This document shows, piece by piece, positions 27,001 to 34,175 of a DNA stretch of 64,000 nucleotides. The number at the start of each line of letters is the position of its first letter. The first letter of the stretch is position 1. The DNA comes from Marinomonas sp. THO17 (GTDB lineage: Bacteria; Pseudomonadota; Gammaproteobacteria; Pseudomonadales; Marinomonadaceae). A model generated the notes under the pieces. The model was not told where the DNA came from and did no database searches. It saw only the letters and a program-made list of their open reading frames with translations. The stretch covers positions 996,501 to 1,060,500 of the forward strand of contig NZ_AP031575.1 of the NCBI RefSeq assembly GCF_040436405.1, written 5' to 3'. Position numbers and translations under genes: made by a program.

Positions 27001-27396
27001 AAACTAGTCACTAATTAATTTACTACTGTCCCAGAAGTCATTTCCTTTATCCTACTATTTTTTTGTTTCTGGCAACAAATAAGATTCAATTTTAGAAGTA
27101 TTTTTCACCTTGAAGGTCTTCTAGCAAGCCTACGGTTGCGCTTCTTTCACGTAGGGACTACCCTCAATATGCCAACGTTCCACTACTGAAAAATAGGCTT
27201 TTTAACTCAGAGTCACTTTGGACTGCTACCAGTCTAGATATATGCCTAGAAAGACCTCTTAAAACAAAATCCAAGGCCAGACTTTTTTCTCCCTTACATT
27301 CATCAAGAAACCTATCCCATAGTGGCTTGAAGCTTCAAGCACTAATTAAATTATTTCGTCCCTATCAATCATACCAATCTTTAGCCCTACAACGCC
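27001..27396. other. ORF-poor cassette segment with a gene remnant
   Basis: About 400 bases without an intact gene. On the minus strand, about 27325-27165, an open stretch of some 57 codons without a start reads KPLWDRFLDECKGEKSLALD and ends in a stop after GTLAY; this looks like the tail of a decayed cassette gene. A partial attC core (CTACAACGCCTCAAACACCGGC at about 27388) adjoins the stop of the next gene. Confidence 0.5.
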
Positions 27397-27963
27397 TCAA
27401 ACACCGGCCAGAGTTACTGTTTCGGCACACTGCATTACAGGCATTGAGCCAACCTTTTTGTTTGAATTTTTCCTTATAAAATTGTTTAACTTCCGTGATG
27501 CACTTGAAACAGCTTTCCAATCCCAATCAGTTGGTGACCCCATAACATCACTATAATTAGGGCCCCAAGCAGTCGCACGTTTTTCCGTGTTGTGATTCGT
27601 ATGGCTATATTTTAAACCAGCTTGATTGATGCCTTTTAGCTCAAGAGATATAAGGCCCCAGCCATCGACGCGATATCTATGGGTCGCGCCCTGACACTTT
27701 TGGGGGTTTAGCTCAATTCGATTCACCTTCACACTCTCAGACGCATTAACAGGCCAAAGTATAAGATTTGCGGAGCGATTCAGAGTATTGGAAAACTCTG
27801 CCAATTGATAATACTCAAATACTTCCTGTGCATTTGAAAATTCAACAAGATCTTTATCATATTCAGAGTACGATTCGAAAACTCTACACTCCATTTCACA
27901 AAAGATGAAATCAAGTATCTCTAAGAAGTCATTGTCTATTGCATAGAAATTACAATTTGGCAT
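27397..27963 (-). CDS. hypothetical cassette protein
   Basis: 188 residues. MPNCNFYAIDNDFLEILDFI opens a pattern seen in uncharacterised proteins that recur on integron cassettes, continuing CRVFESYSEYDKDL and, near the end, a TDWDWKAVSSASRKLNNFIR segment. No catalytic motif is visible. The stop lies in a partial attC core, so the C-terminus may have been altered by recombination. Confidence 0.68.
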   Translation of the reverse strand: MPNCNFYAIDNDFLEILDFIFCEMECRVFESYSEYDKDLVEFSNAQEVFEYYQLAEFSNTLNRSANLILWPVNASESVKVNRIELNPQKCQGATHRYRVDGWGLISLELKGINQAGLKYSHTNHNTEKRATAWGPNYSDVMGSPTDWDWKAVSSASRKLNNFIRKNSNKKVGSMPVMQCAETVTLAGV

Positions 27964-27987
27964 CTACTCGATATTTCCTTGCCGTCC

Positions 27988-28089
27988 GTGTAACGCCTCA
28001 AACACCAGCTTAGTGAAATTGGCGGTTTTTTTTGCACAAGCGAAAAAGGTGACAGCTTTGCCAAGTCCTCGAGCTTTAACTTGTTAGGG
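27988..28089 (-). repeat. attC site
   Basis: 102 bp. Left core GTGTAACGCC, right core AACTTGTTAGGGC. Confidence 0.9.
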
Positions 28090-28250
28090 CTAGTCACTGC
28101 TTGAACCGACAAATATCCAGCGCTGACCTTTTGAGTGAATATTATAAAGGGACTTTCGCCCCCTATTGCTTCAGTAGTATCTTGGTTTTAAGCAGCCTGA
28201 GGTGGCTTTTAATGAATCACGTCAGGCGATTCCTCAGGGTCAGAGTCTGA

Positions 28251-28304
28251 ATTAAAAGGGATCAGAGTAGAAGAATATTTAATTTTACTCCGACTCTAAT
28301 TATG
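28251..28304. repeat. terminal hairpin of the interspersed repeat, partial copy
   Basis: Matches the end of the long repeat (GATCAGAGTAGAAGAATATT, continuing to TTTACTCCGACTCTAATTAT). Only the last 50-55 bp are present, in the leader of the reversed toxin-antitoxin cassette. Confidence 0.75.
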
Positions 28305-28383
28305 CCTTCTAGTTAGACCGATCTAAACGCTCAGCACTTAACGGTATCAATGGAATTGACCCACCATAATTCATAATGCGACA

Positions 28384-28404
28384 ATTGTAGCAACTTGCTA
28401 CAAT
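28384..28404. promoter_or_regulatory. perfect palindrome, probable toxin-antitoxin operator
   Basis: ATTGTAGCAA, one central base, then TTGCTACAAT: two perfect 10-bp arms 29 bases before the antitoxin ATG and partly overlapping the likely promoter. Autoregulation by the antitoxin is inferred. Confidence 0.78.
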
Positions 28405-28432
28405 CTATATATCCCACTAAGGAGGTTTTATT

Positions 28433-28654
28433 ATGTCTACTGCAAGTATTCGACTTGACCAAGAATTGGTTGATAAGGCGGCTATTATGGCTAAAGCCCT
28501 AAACCGCACAACACCAAAACAAATTGAGCACTGGGCTAAAATCGGTGAAATGATGGAAGATAACCCAGATTTACCCTATGAATTCGTAAAACAAGCTATC
28601 ATTGCCAAAGCCGAAAAAGAAGCCGGAAAGCTTGAGGAATACAACTTTGGCTAA
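28433..28654 (+). CDS. ParD-like antitoxin
   Basis: 73 residues with a strong AAGGAGG ribosome binding site. The sequence STASIRLDQELVDKAAIMAK followed by TTPKQIEHWAKIGEMMEDNPD fits the ParD-like antitoxin family. It lies on the plus strand, opposite to the cassette orientation given by both flanking attC sites, so it relies on its own promoter and palindromic operator. Confidence 0.85.
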   Translation: MSTASIRLDQELVDKAAIMAKALNRTTPKQIEHWAKIGEMMEDNPDLPYEFVKQAIIAKAEKEAGKLEEYNFG

Positions 28655-28937
28655 GATTATCCAAGTTCTTCAGACAGCGACATTTAAAAAAGCGGTCAAA
28701 AAACTACACAAAAACCAAAAAGCGGATCTGGATAACGCAATCAAAGCACTGATTAAAGATCCGCTGCTAGGACAGCAAAAAAAAGGCGATTTATCCTTCC
28801 TTCGTGTTTACAAATTTAAAATGATTAAACAACTAACATTGCTTGGTTATAGTTATGAAGATGGCACGGTTACTCTCGAACTTATGGCGTTAGGCTCTCA
28901 TGAAAATTTTTATCGCGATATGAAAAATATCTTCTGA
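28647..28937 (+). CDS. RelE/ParE-superfamily toxin
   Basis: About 96 residues from a TTG at 28647 that overlaps the antitoxin stop by 8 bases, with GAGG upstream; an earlier frame start at 28602 overlaps too far. It shows the compact toxin fold: KIIQVLQTATFKKAVKKLHKN, then IKDPLLGQQKKGDLSFLRVYKF and a closing ELMALGSHENFYRDM. It is most like the YafQ/HigB-like RelE group. The exact target is unknown. Confidence 0.85.
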   Translation: MAKIIQVLQTATFKKAVKKLHKNQKADLDNAIKALIKDPLLGQQKKGDLSFLRVYKFKMIKQLTLLGYSYEDGTVTLELMALGSHENFYRDMKNIF

Positions 28938-28947
28938 GCTGGCATGA

Positions 28948-29047
28948 GACATAACTTCCCAATAACAGGCGCAGGCACGTGTGGCATAATGGCGAAGCCG
29001 CCCCGCGTTTATGCGTCCCAGCGAGAGTGTTTATTGAGTTGTTAGGT
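28948..29047 (-). repeat. attC site
   Basis: 100 bp. Left core GACATAACTTCC, right core GAGTTGTTAGGTATG. On the minus strand it begins CCTAACAAC, so it has the same orientation as the other sites. Confidence 0.87.
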
Positions 29048-29305
29048 ATGTTTATAAACATCAGAGCGATGCCCGACTTTTATCACCAGTACCACAAGCT
29101 CGTTTTCTCGGATTTCATAAATGATTCTATAAAGGCCTTGCCGGATACGATACAAGTCTTGTCCACTAAGCTTAATTGCTCCATCTCTTCGAGGGTTTTC
29201 AGCTAATAAGTCAATTTTGGCGAGGATCTTCTTAACGTCCGATTTGGGAATTGCCCTAAAATCTTTTGCTACTGATTTCTTGAAAGTGACGCTATATTTT
29301 TCCAT
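29042..29305 (-). CDS. relE: RelE family mRNA interferase toxin
   Basis: 87 residues. EKYSVTFKKSVAKDFRAIPK, then ENPRRDGAIKLSGQDLYRIR and QGLYRIIYEI, VVLVIKVGHRSDVYK are diagnostic of RelE, including the conserved arginines and the GHR motif. It cleaves mRNA on the ribosome. The start overlaps the antitoxin stop by 14 bases. It forms a separate cassette from the ParD-like module next to it. Confidence 0.93.
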   Translation of the reverse strand: MEKYSVTFKKSVAKDFRAIPKSDVKKILAKIDLLAENPRRDGAIKLSGQDLYRIRQGLYRIIYEIRENELVVLVIKVGHRSDVYKHT

Positions 29306-29525
29306 CAGCTTCCAAACTGTTTAGCAAGTCCTCATAGGAAATTTCGGGCTCGTTGGCCCGTAGTCTTACCGCAGCCAAGTCTTCTTGATCTTCTTTCATA
29401 AGAAGTCTGACTGCTTCATCAACTAACTCTGATATTGAGGTATCTGATGATGCTGCCCGCAGTTTCAGAGCATTATGAATTGCTGGCTCGAAATAAATGG
29501 TTGATCGTTTTGATAAAGTACTCAT
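29292..29525 (-). CDS. ribbon-helix-helix antitoxin partner of RelE
   Basis: 77 residues. The N-terminal KRSTIYFEPAIHNALKLRAA and SDTSISELVDEAVRLLM form a CopG-type ribbon-helix-helix DNA-binding domain; the C-terminal EPEISYEDLLNSLEADGKI is the toxin-binding tail. Just upstream (29540-29575) are two copies of CGTTAAAA, a possible operator. Confidence 0.9.
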   Translation of the reverse strand: MSTLSKRSTIYFEPAIHNALKLRAASSDTSISELVDEAVRLLMKEDQEDLAAVRLRANEPEISYEDLLNSLEADGKI

Positions 29526-29537
29526 GAATAAGGCCCA

Positions 29538-29575
29538 CTTCAGTAACGTTAAAACATTATAGCGTTAAAATGTCA
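29538..29575. promoter_or_regulatory. possible RelE-module operator
   Basis: Direct repeats AACGTTAAAACATT and AGCGTTAAAATGTC upstream of the antitoxin start, at the position expected for autoregulation. Function inferred from position. Confidence 0.5.
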
Positions 29576-29600
29576 TTCGGGCTAATTTTACTCAAAAGTT

Positions 29601-29698
29601 CCTAATGCCTAACTTAGGAGCAATAACACGCAGGCTAAATGGGAGCGGAACAAAACTGGCACGCGTTGCGGAATCGCTCTTAAACGCTTTTTATGTAC
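29601..29698 (-). repeat. attC site (diverged)
   Basis: About 98 bp. Left core CCTAATGCC, right core CTTTTTATGTACG. Long stem between; cores are weaker than in neighbouring sites. Confidence 0.65.
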
Positions 29699-30287
29699 GT
29701 TTCACCGCGACCACGGAATAGGTATGCCAACGCTTCATTCTACCCAATGAAGTTTTCGCTTTTTCATCACGCTCAAAGAAGCTGACTATTTCAAAGTCTG
29801 AGAACAACCCTTTTACTTCTAATTCCGATAAAGGTGTTGTTGGGCTACGATAATTCTCAGCCCAACTGTCTTTAAGCCCCATGAAATCACCAGCAAATAC
29901 CCCACCGACTTCGATTGAAGATTGGATGTTACTCCACGTCGAGTTAAATTGGTTTGGGTCAGCGAAGAACAAACTGGAATTTGCGATAACTACACCAGAT
30001 TTTGGATAGTCGAACGACTCAAACGAAGACTCTGCAATATTCACTAATGACTTTGACCCAAATCTATCTCTGCAAATAGCGACCGAATCAGGATTAATAT
30101 CGAAGCCATGAACTTGAAAACCCTGTCGCTCTAGGTATTCGATATCACAGCCTGTTCCACAACCACAGTCAGTGGCTACTTTGAGTTTTGATTCATTTAA
30201 TTGCGCTGCAAATTCAGTGCGTTTTGAATGTGGACGAGACAGTGCCTTTTCGTAGTACTGCCGCCAAATTTCAGTATTTTCATCCAT
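29691..30287 (-). CDS. class I SAM-dependent methyltransferase
   Basis: About 198 residues from the ATG at 30287; the frame extends to 30389 only by reading through the attC. Motif I is ATDCGCGTGCDIEYLERQGF, then the acidic VHGFDINPDSV and a VVIANSSLFFADP motif, all typical of Rossmann methyltransferases. The protein resembles small cassette-borne methyltransferases of the TehB/UbiE-like type. The substrate is unknown. Confidence 0.85.
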   Translation of the reverse strand: MDENTEIWRQYYEKALSRPHSKRTEFAAQLNESKLKVATDCGCGTGCDIEYLERQGFQVHGFDINPDSVAICRDRFGSKSLVNIAESSFESFDYPKSGVVIANSSLFFADPNQFNSTWSNIQSSIEVGGVFAGDFMGLKDSWAENYRSPTTPLSELEVKGLFSDFEIVSFFERDEKAKTSLGRMKRWHTYSVVAVKRT

Positions 30288-30311
30288 AAGCTTCTGATTT
30301 TCCCTAAAAGT

Positions 30312-30410
30312 ACATAACGCCCGCATTAAGGTGTGAGCCGCGCTCGGCGATACTTGAACGGAGCGAAACCGCCAAGCGTGAGGAATCACCCTTAAACTCT
30401 TTGTTATGTG
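30312..30410 (-). repeat. attC site
   Basis: 99 bp with matching ends ACATAACGCC and TTTGTTATGTG. Confidence 0.9.
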
Positions 30411-30413
30411 AAT

Positions 30414-31043
30414 TTAGACCGCATGAGCAAGCCACTGACAAGGCTCTAAGCTCATATCAGTAAAACGGGCTGTGAATGACGAATCGAGTGGGCTACATGC
30501 ATACACACCAAAATTAACTACCGAGTTTGCTGGCAAAGGTGGATTGCGCTTACCCATTTCTGCGGTTGTTTCGCCAAGTTTATGCAGATGGAAGATTCGC
30601 ATTTGCTTAAAAGTAACTCCATCAAAGGATGATTCGATTAAGAAGTCCGGTCCTCTTCTGCTTAAGCGATACCAAATTTCGTTTGGAAGTGAGATGTCCG
30701 AAGTAGCCCAATCAGAATAACCTAGGTTAGTAACAACACTACCTAATCGAGAAAACTCATCGTTTTCATACTCAATAGAAGCTTTGAACCAGTTTTCATT
30801 ATCTAGGTAAATAATGAGACCACATTGATCAAATTGAGCCTGATACTCGAAGCTCACTTTAGTTGTAAATGTAAAGTTTTCGTTGGATTCAACCTGCAGT
30901 GCTGGCGCATTATCATTACGGAAACCGTAGTATGAACGTTGCCAAAAATCAGTACTTGGCTCAGTAGTGATTGAGACTGACTTTGCACTCACCTCACTGA
31001 CTTTCAGCTTAAATATCCACTTACCAACTGTAAAATCTATCAT
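30414..31043 (-). CDS. DUF1349 family protein (concanavalin-like fold)
   Basis: 209 residues. The sequence FWQRSYYGFRNDNAPALQV, then FEYQAQFDQCGLIIYLDNENWFK and the GVYACSPLDSSFTARF segment near the end match DUF1349, a beta-sandwich family related to YesU and often annotated as regulation of enolase protein 1. No signal peptide, so cytoplasmic. Carbohydrate binding is possible from the fold. It is a frequent integron-cassette family. Confidence 0.85.
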   Translation of the reverse strand: MIDFTVGKWIFKLKVSEVSAKSVSITTEPSTDFWQRSYYGFRNDNAPALQVESNENFTFTTKVSFEYQAQFDQCGLIIYLDNENWFKASIEYENDEFSRLGSVVTNLGYSDWATSDISLPNEIWYRLSRRGPDFLIESSFDGVTFKQMRIFHLHKLGETTAEMGKRNPPLPANSVVNFGVYACSPLDSSFTARFTDMSLEPCQWLAHAV

Positions 31044-31078
31044 TACTATTCTCTTATAATTGCACGGAATTTGCCGTA

Positions 31079-31476
31079 TTCACATAACATTTTTAATAGT
31101 GCGCATGCGCGTTTAGACAGTTCAAAAACTTTACCAATACCTTTATAAATAACTAAAAATCATGCTTTTATAAAGCTATTCACAAAATCCAAATCTGGAA
31201 AAACCAACGTACTCGTTATTTCATCTTTCTTTTAGGTAAGCACAACGCGTCATACCTAAAAAAAGAGCGCAATGCGGATACTTTTTATCCATAGATACTA
31301 AGAAACTTTTTATTTTCCTACCAGCGCAAACGCGCAATACTGTAATTAGTTTTTAGGCTAATCGTGCCAAAAATTGGCACTTCAAATTAAAAGGGGCCAG
31401 AGTAGAATAATATTTAATTTTACTCTGACACTAATTATTAAAGCGAGCGCAGCGAGTGGTTAATGCGTTTGTTATG
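31079..31476 (-). repeat. attC site interrupted by the long non-coding repeat
   Basis: Left core CACATAACATT, right core GCGTTTGTTATGAG. The stem bases next to the cores (TAACATTTTTAA against TTAATGCGTTTGTTA) pair roughly, and the 347-bp repeat at 31097-31443 lies between, as at 24 kb. Confidence 0.62.
31097..31443. repeat. long interspersed repeat, copy 2
   Basis: 347 bp nearly identical to 24054-24424, lacking a short stretch around the middle. It has the same GCGCATGCGC start, the GTGCCAA / TTGGCAC palindrome, and the CAGAGTA / TACTCTG end hairpin. Same orientation relative to attC. Confidence 0.8.
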
Positions 31477-32119
31477 AGTATGATTTAAATGGTGTAAGAT
31501 CTATCCCTTCGATGTCACAAACAGCCTTAACCGTTGGATTTGTACAAAGCCGATTCAAATACGCAGCTAAATGTTTGAAAGTAAGTGGCGACTTCTCTAT
31601 TGGTAATGACCACTCCGCGAGCATAAACAAGAAGTAATCGCATGCAGTTAGCATATCACCAAGCAAGTATTCATTATGCTCAAGTTGGTCGTTGATAATG
31701 GATAGTGCATCCGAAATTCTGTCATCTTGTGCCGCTACAACATTTGGAATGGTAGCTTCATCATTAGTATGGCGATGAGGGTAATAACGAACCATCAGTT
31801 CTGCTTGCAACGTGTTATTCAGAAACGCTAGCCATTGATAAAATAAAGGACGTTTCGGGTTCCCTATAGATGGCATCAAATCTGATTCAGGATGTAATTC
31901 GCAGATATGCATGCAGATTGCTGGACTTTCGAAAATAGGTTGTTCGTTTACAACTAAAGTTGGAATTCGACCAGCGGGATTGAGCTTAAGATAATCCGCT
32001 GATTTCTGAGAGTTTGATTTTTTATCAACTAACAATAATTCATAGTCTGCATTTAAGTGATGAAGCAAAAAATGAGGAGCTAAGCTCGCGTTGTTTGGAT
32101 AGTAGTACAGCTTGAACAA
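31472..32119 (-). CDS. glutathione S-transferase family protein
   Basis: 215 residues from a TTG at 32119 with AGGAG upstream. The N-terminal thioredoxin-like domain has FKLYYYPNNASLAPHFLL and NPAGRIPTLVVNEQPIFESPA (cis-proline and ES motif); the C-terminal helical domain has LLGDMLTACDYFLFML. It is GST-like, with a possible role in conjugation or detoxification; substrate unknown. It is a separate cassette. Confidence 0.87.
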   Translation of the reverse strand: MFKLYYYPNNASLAPHFLLHHLNADYELLLVDKKSNSQKSADYLKLNPAGRIPTLVVNEQPIFESPAICMHICELHPESDLMPSIGNPKRPLFYQWLAFLNNTLQAELMVRYYPHRHTNDEATIPNVVAAQDDRISDALSIINDQLEHNEYLLGDMLTACDYFLFMLAEWSLPIEKSPLTFKHLAAYLNRLCTNPTVKAVCDIEGIDLTPFKSYS

Positions 32120-32151
32120 AATTGACTCCTTGGTCTCTAAAGTTGCGGATA

Positions 32152-32213
32152 CTCATAATGCCTCAAACATCGGCGCAGCCTTGCTGCGTCCGCGTGCTTT
32201 GACTTATTAAATT
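32152..32213 (-). repeat. attC site
   Basis: 62 bp. Left core CTCATAATGCC, right core TGACTTATTAAATT. Confidence 0.75.
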
Positions 32214-32215
32214 TT

Positions 32216-33007
32216 TTACCCAATGACAGTTGGTGGCAAATAAATAGTAAACTCATTTAGTGGCTCGATTAAAACACTGTATGGCGAACTTTGCTCGGAC
32301 TGATTAACAATGCCGAGATTGGATAGAAGTTTAAACTTAGCCGATTCTAACTTGGCTGGCTTAACTTCAAGCTCTTTATGCCACACTCGATATGTTCCTA
32401 GCTTTCCATCTCTTCGGTAATAGAAGCCTGCCAAAGGGTGTGTCAAGTAAACCAGAGCGGATTCAATATCAGGAAAACCAGGAAAATTTAACTGATCGGA
32501 TTCGTCCTGAGTCAGTCTGACCGAGGCTTCTGCCCAACTAGAAGTCGTTTCCATGTGATATTTATCGTACAAGCCAGATATTTCGTTTATCGCGCAATCG
32601 AAACTAACTTTCCCTGAATGCCAAGGAAGGCTCCATAGGTATCTAGGTACTGCGAGCGTCCAAGAATCTAGAATCGTGCCGAGGAACCACACACATCGCT
32701 CACCAGTCTCAGTGTCGATTATGTAGATTCGGTAGTTTGTCTGCCCCATCGTAAATTTGGGGAATGGAAAAATCGCTGAAGTAAAATCTACATCAATAAA
32801 CGGGACTACCGATATTAGCCCCATTTCTTGGCCATCAACTTCAACTGTGTCCAATCGAAAGCGCTCAGGAAATATCCCTTGAAACCTATCAGCGGGAACA
32901 GCATAAGTAATGATTGCAAAATGCTGCAGACCACACAAAACATCTATTCCTTTAGGTTTGGGCCTTTCTATCAAGTAATCTTGTAACTTTCGTGATTCCT
33001 GCACCAT
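32216..33007 (-). CDS. DUF2071-like protein (acetoacetate decarboxylase-type fold)
   Basis: 263 residues. It has a VLCGLQHFAIITYAVPADRF start, then VSVVPFIDVDF-like and NYRIYIIDTETGERCVWFLG strands, and WSLPWHSGKVSF. This matches the YqjF/DUF2071 group of beta-rich proteins with an acetoacetate-decarboxylase-like barrel. No catalytic lysine assignment is possible by eye. The function is unknown; it is bounded by attC sites. Confidence 0.7.
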   Translation of the reverse strand: MVQESRKLQDYLIERPKPKGIDVLCGLQHFAIITYAVPADRFQGIFPERFRLDTVEVDGQEMGLISVVPFIDVDFTSAIFPFPKFTMGQTNYRIYIIDTETGERCVWFLGTILDSWTLAVPRYLWSLPWHSGKVSFDCAINEISGLYDKYHMETTSSWAEASVRLTQDESDQLNFPGFPDIESALVYLTHPLAGFYYRRDGKLGTYRVWHKELEVKPAKLESAKFKLLSNLGIVNQSEQSSPYSVLIEPLNEFTIYLPPTVIG

Positions 33008-33017
33008 ACCTCCTTGA

Positions 33018-33070
33018 AATTTAACGTCTAGCGCAACGTAGTGGAGCGTTTTTTTATATGCTTGTTAAGC
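33018..33070 (-). repeat. short attC site
   Basis: About 53 bp. Left core ATTTAACGTC, right core GCTTGTTAAGC. Confidence 0.78.
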
Positions 33071-33472
33071 GTCTTTGCCATGATACTCATACCTTTCTTC
33101 TAGCTGGAATACTTTGGCCAGAATTGGCTGGACTTGTTTTAGCCATTGCAATGACTTTTGTGAATACCTTGATGAAGCAATAACAGTTAAACACTCACCG
33201 TTCTTTGACTTGATATCTAAGCCTACGTATCCACTGCCTTTAGCAGGTTCCATTTCGTAAAGTTCAACGGCAGCAGCGAACTCAAACTCAGCTGAGATAC
33301 TTCTGTTGTTTTTGATACAACCGATAAGATTAGAATCACCCGACACCCAAGCAATAAACTTGTTTTTGCTTGACCTATCATATTCATCACGCACTTCTGT
33401 TGGAGCTTGATCTTTTAATGGAATATCGGCTTCAACATCAACCGGCCTATTAATTTCAATCCATTCTTTCAT
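33065..33472 (-). CDS. hypothetical cassette protein
   Basis: About 135 residues from the ATG at 33472. The open frame continues to 33598, but that part is translated attC and is rejected. It opens MKEWIEINRPVDVEADIPLK, has a KNKFIAWVSGDSNLIGCIKN strand region and a mostly helical C-terminus. No family was recognised. Confidence 0.65.
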   Translation of the reverse strand: MKEWIEINRPVDVEADIPLKDQAPTEVRDEYDRSSKNKFIAWVSGDSNLIGCIKNNRSISAEFEFAAAVELYEMEPAKGSGYVGLDIKSKNGECLTVIASSRYSQKSLQWLKQVQPILAKVFQLEERYEYHGKDA

Positions 33473-33477
33473 AGTAC

Positions 33478-33591
33478 TTACGCTTAACGCCGCCAGCAAA
33501 CTCGGCTTTGTAGTTGATTGATTTGTGCTAGCGTAGCGTAAAAGCACAAATTCAAGCAACGGAAAAGCCGTCGTTTTAACTGACCTTGTTA
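33478..33591 (-). repeat. attC site
   Basis: About 114 bp. Left core CGCTTAACGCC, right core GACCTTGTTAAAT, with long internal complementarity (TTTGTGCTAGC and reverse). Confidence 0.85.
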
Positions 33592-33998
33592 AATTCATTG
33601 CTTATTGGTGGTAAGAACATAGACAAAATTAGTGCCCCGTTTACCATACTCGTTATATCCCATACAGCATTCTCCCAACCATAATATATAGTTGGCCCTG
33701 TAAATATGGATACTGGAAAAATAAGCACGGTACTACCTAAGTAGAGCCATCGACCCCAATTTTTAAAAAGTAGAACACCAACAAGTGAACCTAATATAGC
33801 AACCAGTAGTAATATCAATAAAGCGACTGAAGTAACAAAATTAGATTCTAGATAGGTGTACCAATCAATCGACTCCGGCAGCTGTTCCCATGCAGCATCT
33901 AAAGCCCCCGAATCTAAAAAGTACAACGCAACTCCAATAGCTAATTCAGCTATTAATAAGCCTATTACCGCAAGCCTAAATATTACTCGATTACTCAT
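33576..33998 (-). CDS. hypothetical small integral membrane protein
   Basis: 140 residues with four hydrophobic segments (first at VIFRLAVIGLLIAELAIGVA, second at FVTSVALLILLLVAILGSLV, two more at LYLGSTVLIFPVSIF and VNGALILSMFLP). It is an inner-membrane protein with four predicted helices, a layout common among cassette-borne unknowns. The last codons overlap the attC core. Confidence 0.7.
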   Translation of the reverse strand: MSNRVIFRLAVIGLLIAELAIGVALYFLDSGALDAAWEQLPESIDWYTYLESNFVTSVALLILLLVAILGSLVGVLLFKNWGRWLYLGSTVLIFPVSIFTGPTIYYGWENAVWDITSMVNGALILSMFLPPISNEFNKVS

Positions 33999-34011
33999 AG
34001 GTTCCTTGGAA

Positions 34012-34175
34012 TTTAACGCCGTTGTAAATTGCAGTTTTGGAGGAGCCCGTTTGTGCTAAATAAGCACAAAAAGGAGCGACAGAAAAACTGTCAATTTGAC
34101 AGCCTAACAATTGGGGGGGCAGAGCAAGATAATATTTAATTTTACTCTGACGCTAATTATTAATGCTTTTTTAGT
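34012..34175 (-). repeat. attC-like site carrying a partial interspersed repeat
   Basis: Left core ATTTAACGCC and a right core of the type TTTTTTAGTTG near 34167-34175; between them lie CTGTCAA/TTGACAG, a CCTAACAATT core copy and the repeat's end hairpin. It appears to be another attC disturbed by the same repeat family. Confidence 0.5.
34114..34163. repeat. terminal hairpin of the interspersed repeat, partial copy
   Basis: GGGGGGCAGAGCAAGATAAT continuing to TTTTACTCTGACGCTAATTA, a copy of the last 50 bp of the long repeats at 24 and 31 kb. Confidence 0.75.

Noticed and set aside
33473..33598. N-terminal extension of the 33065 gene
   Set aside because: It is translation of the attC site; the ATG at 33472 gives the natural start.
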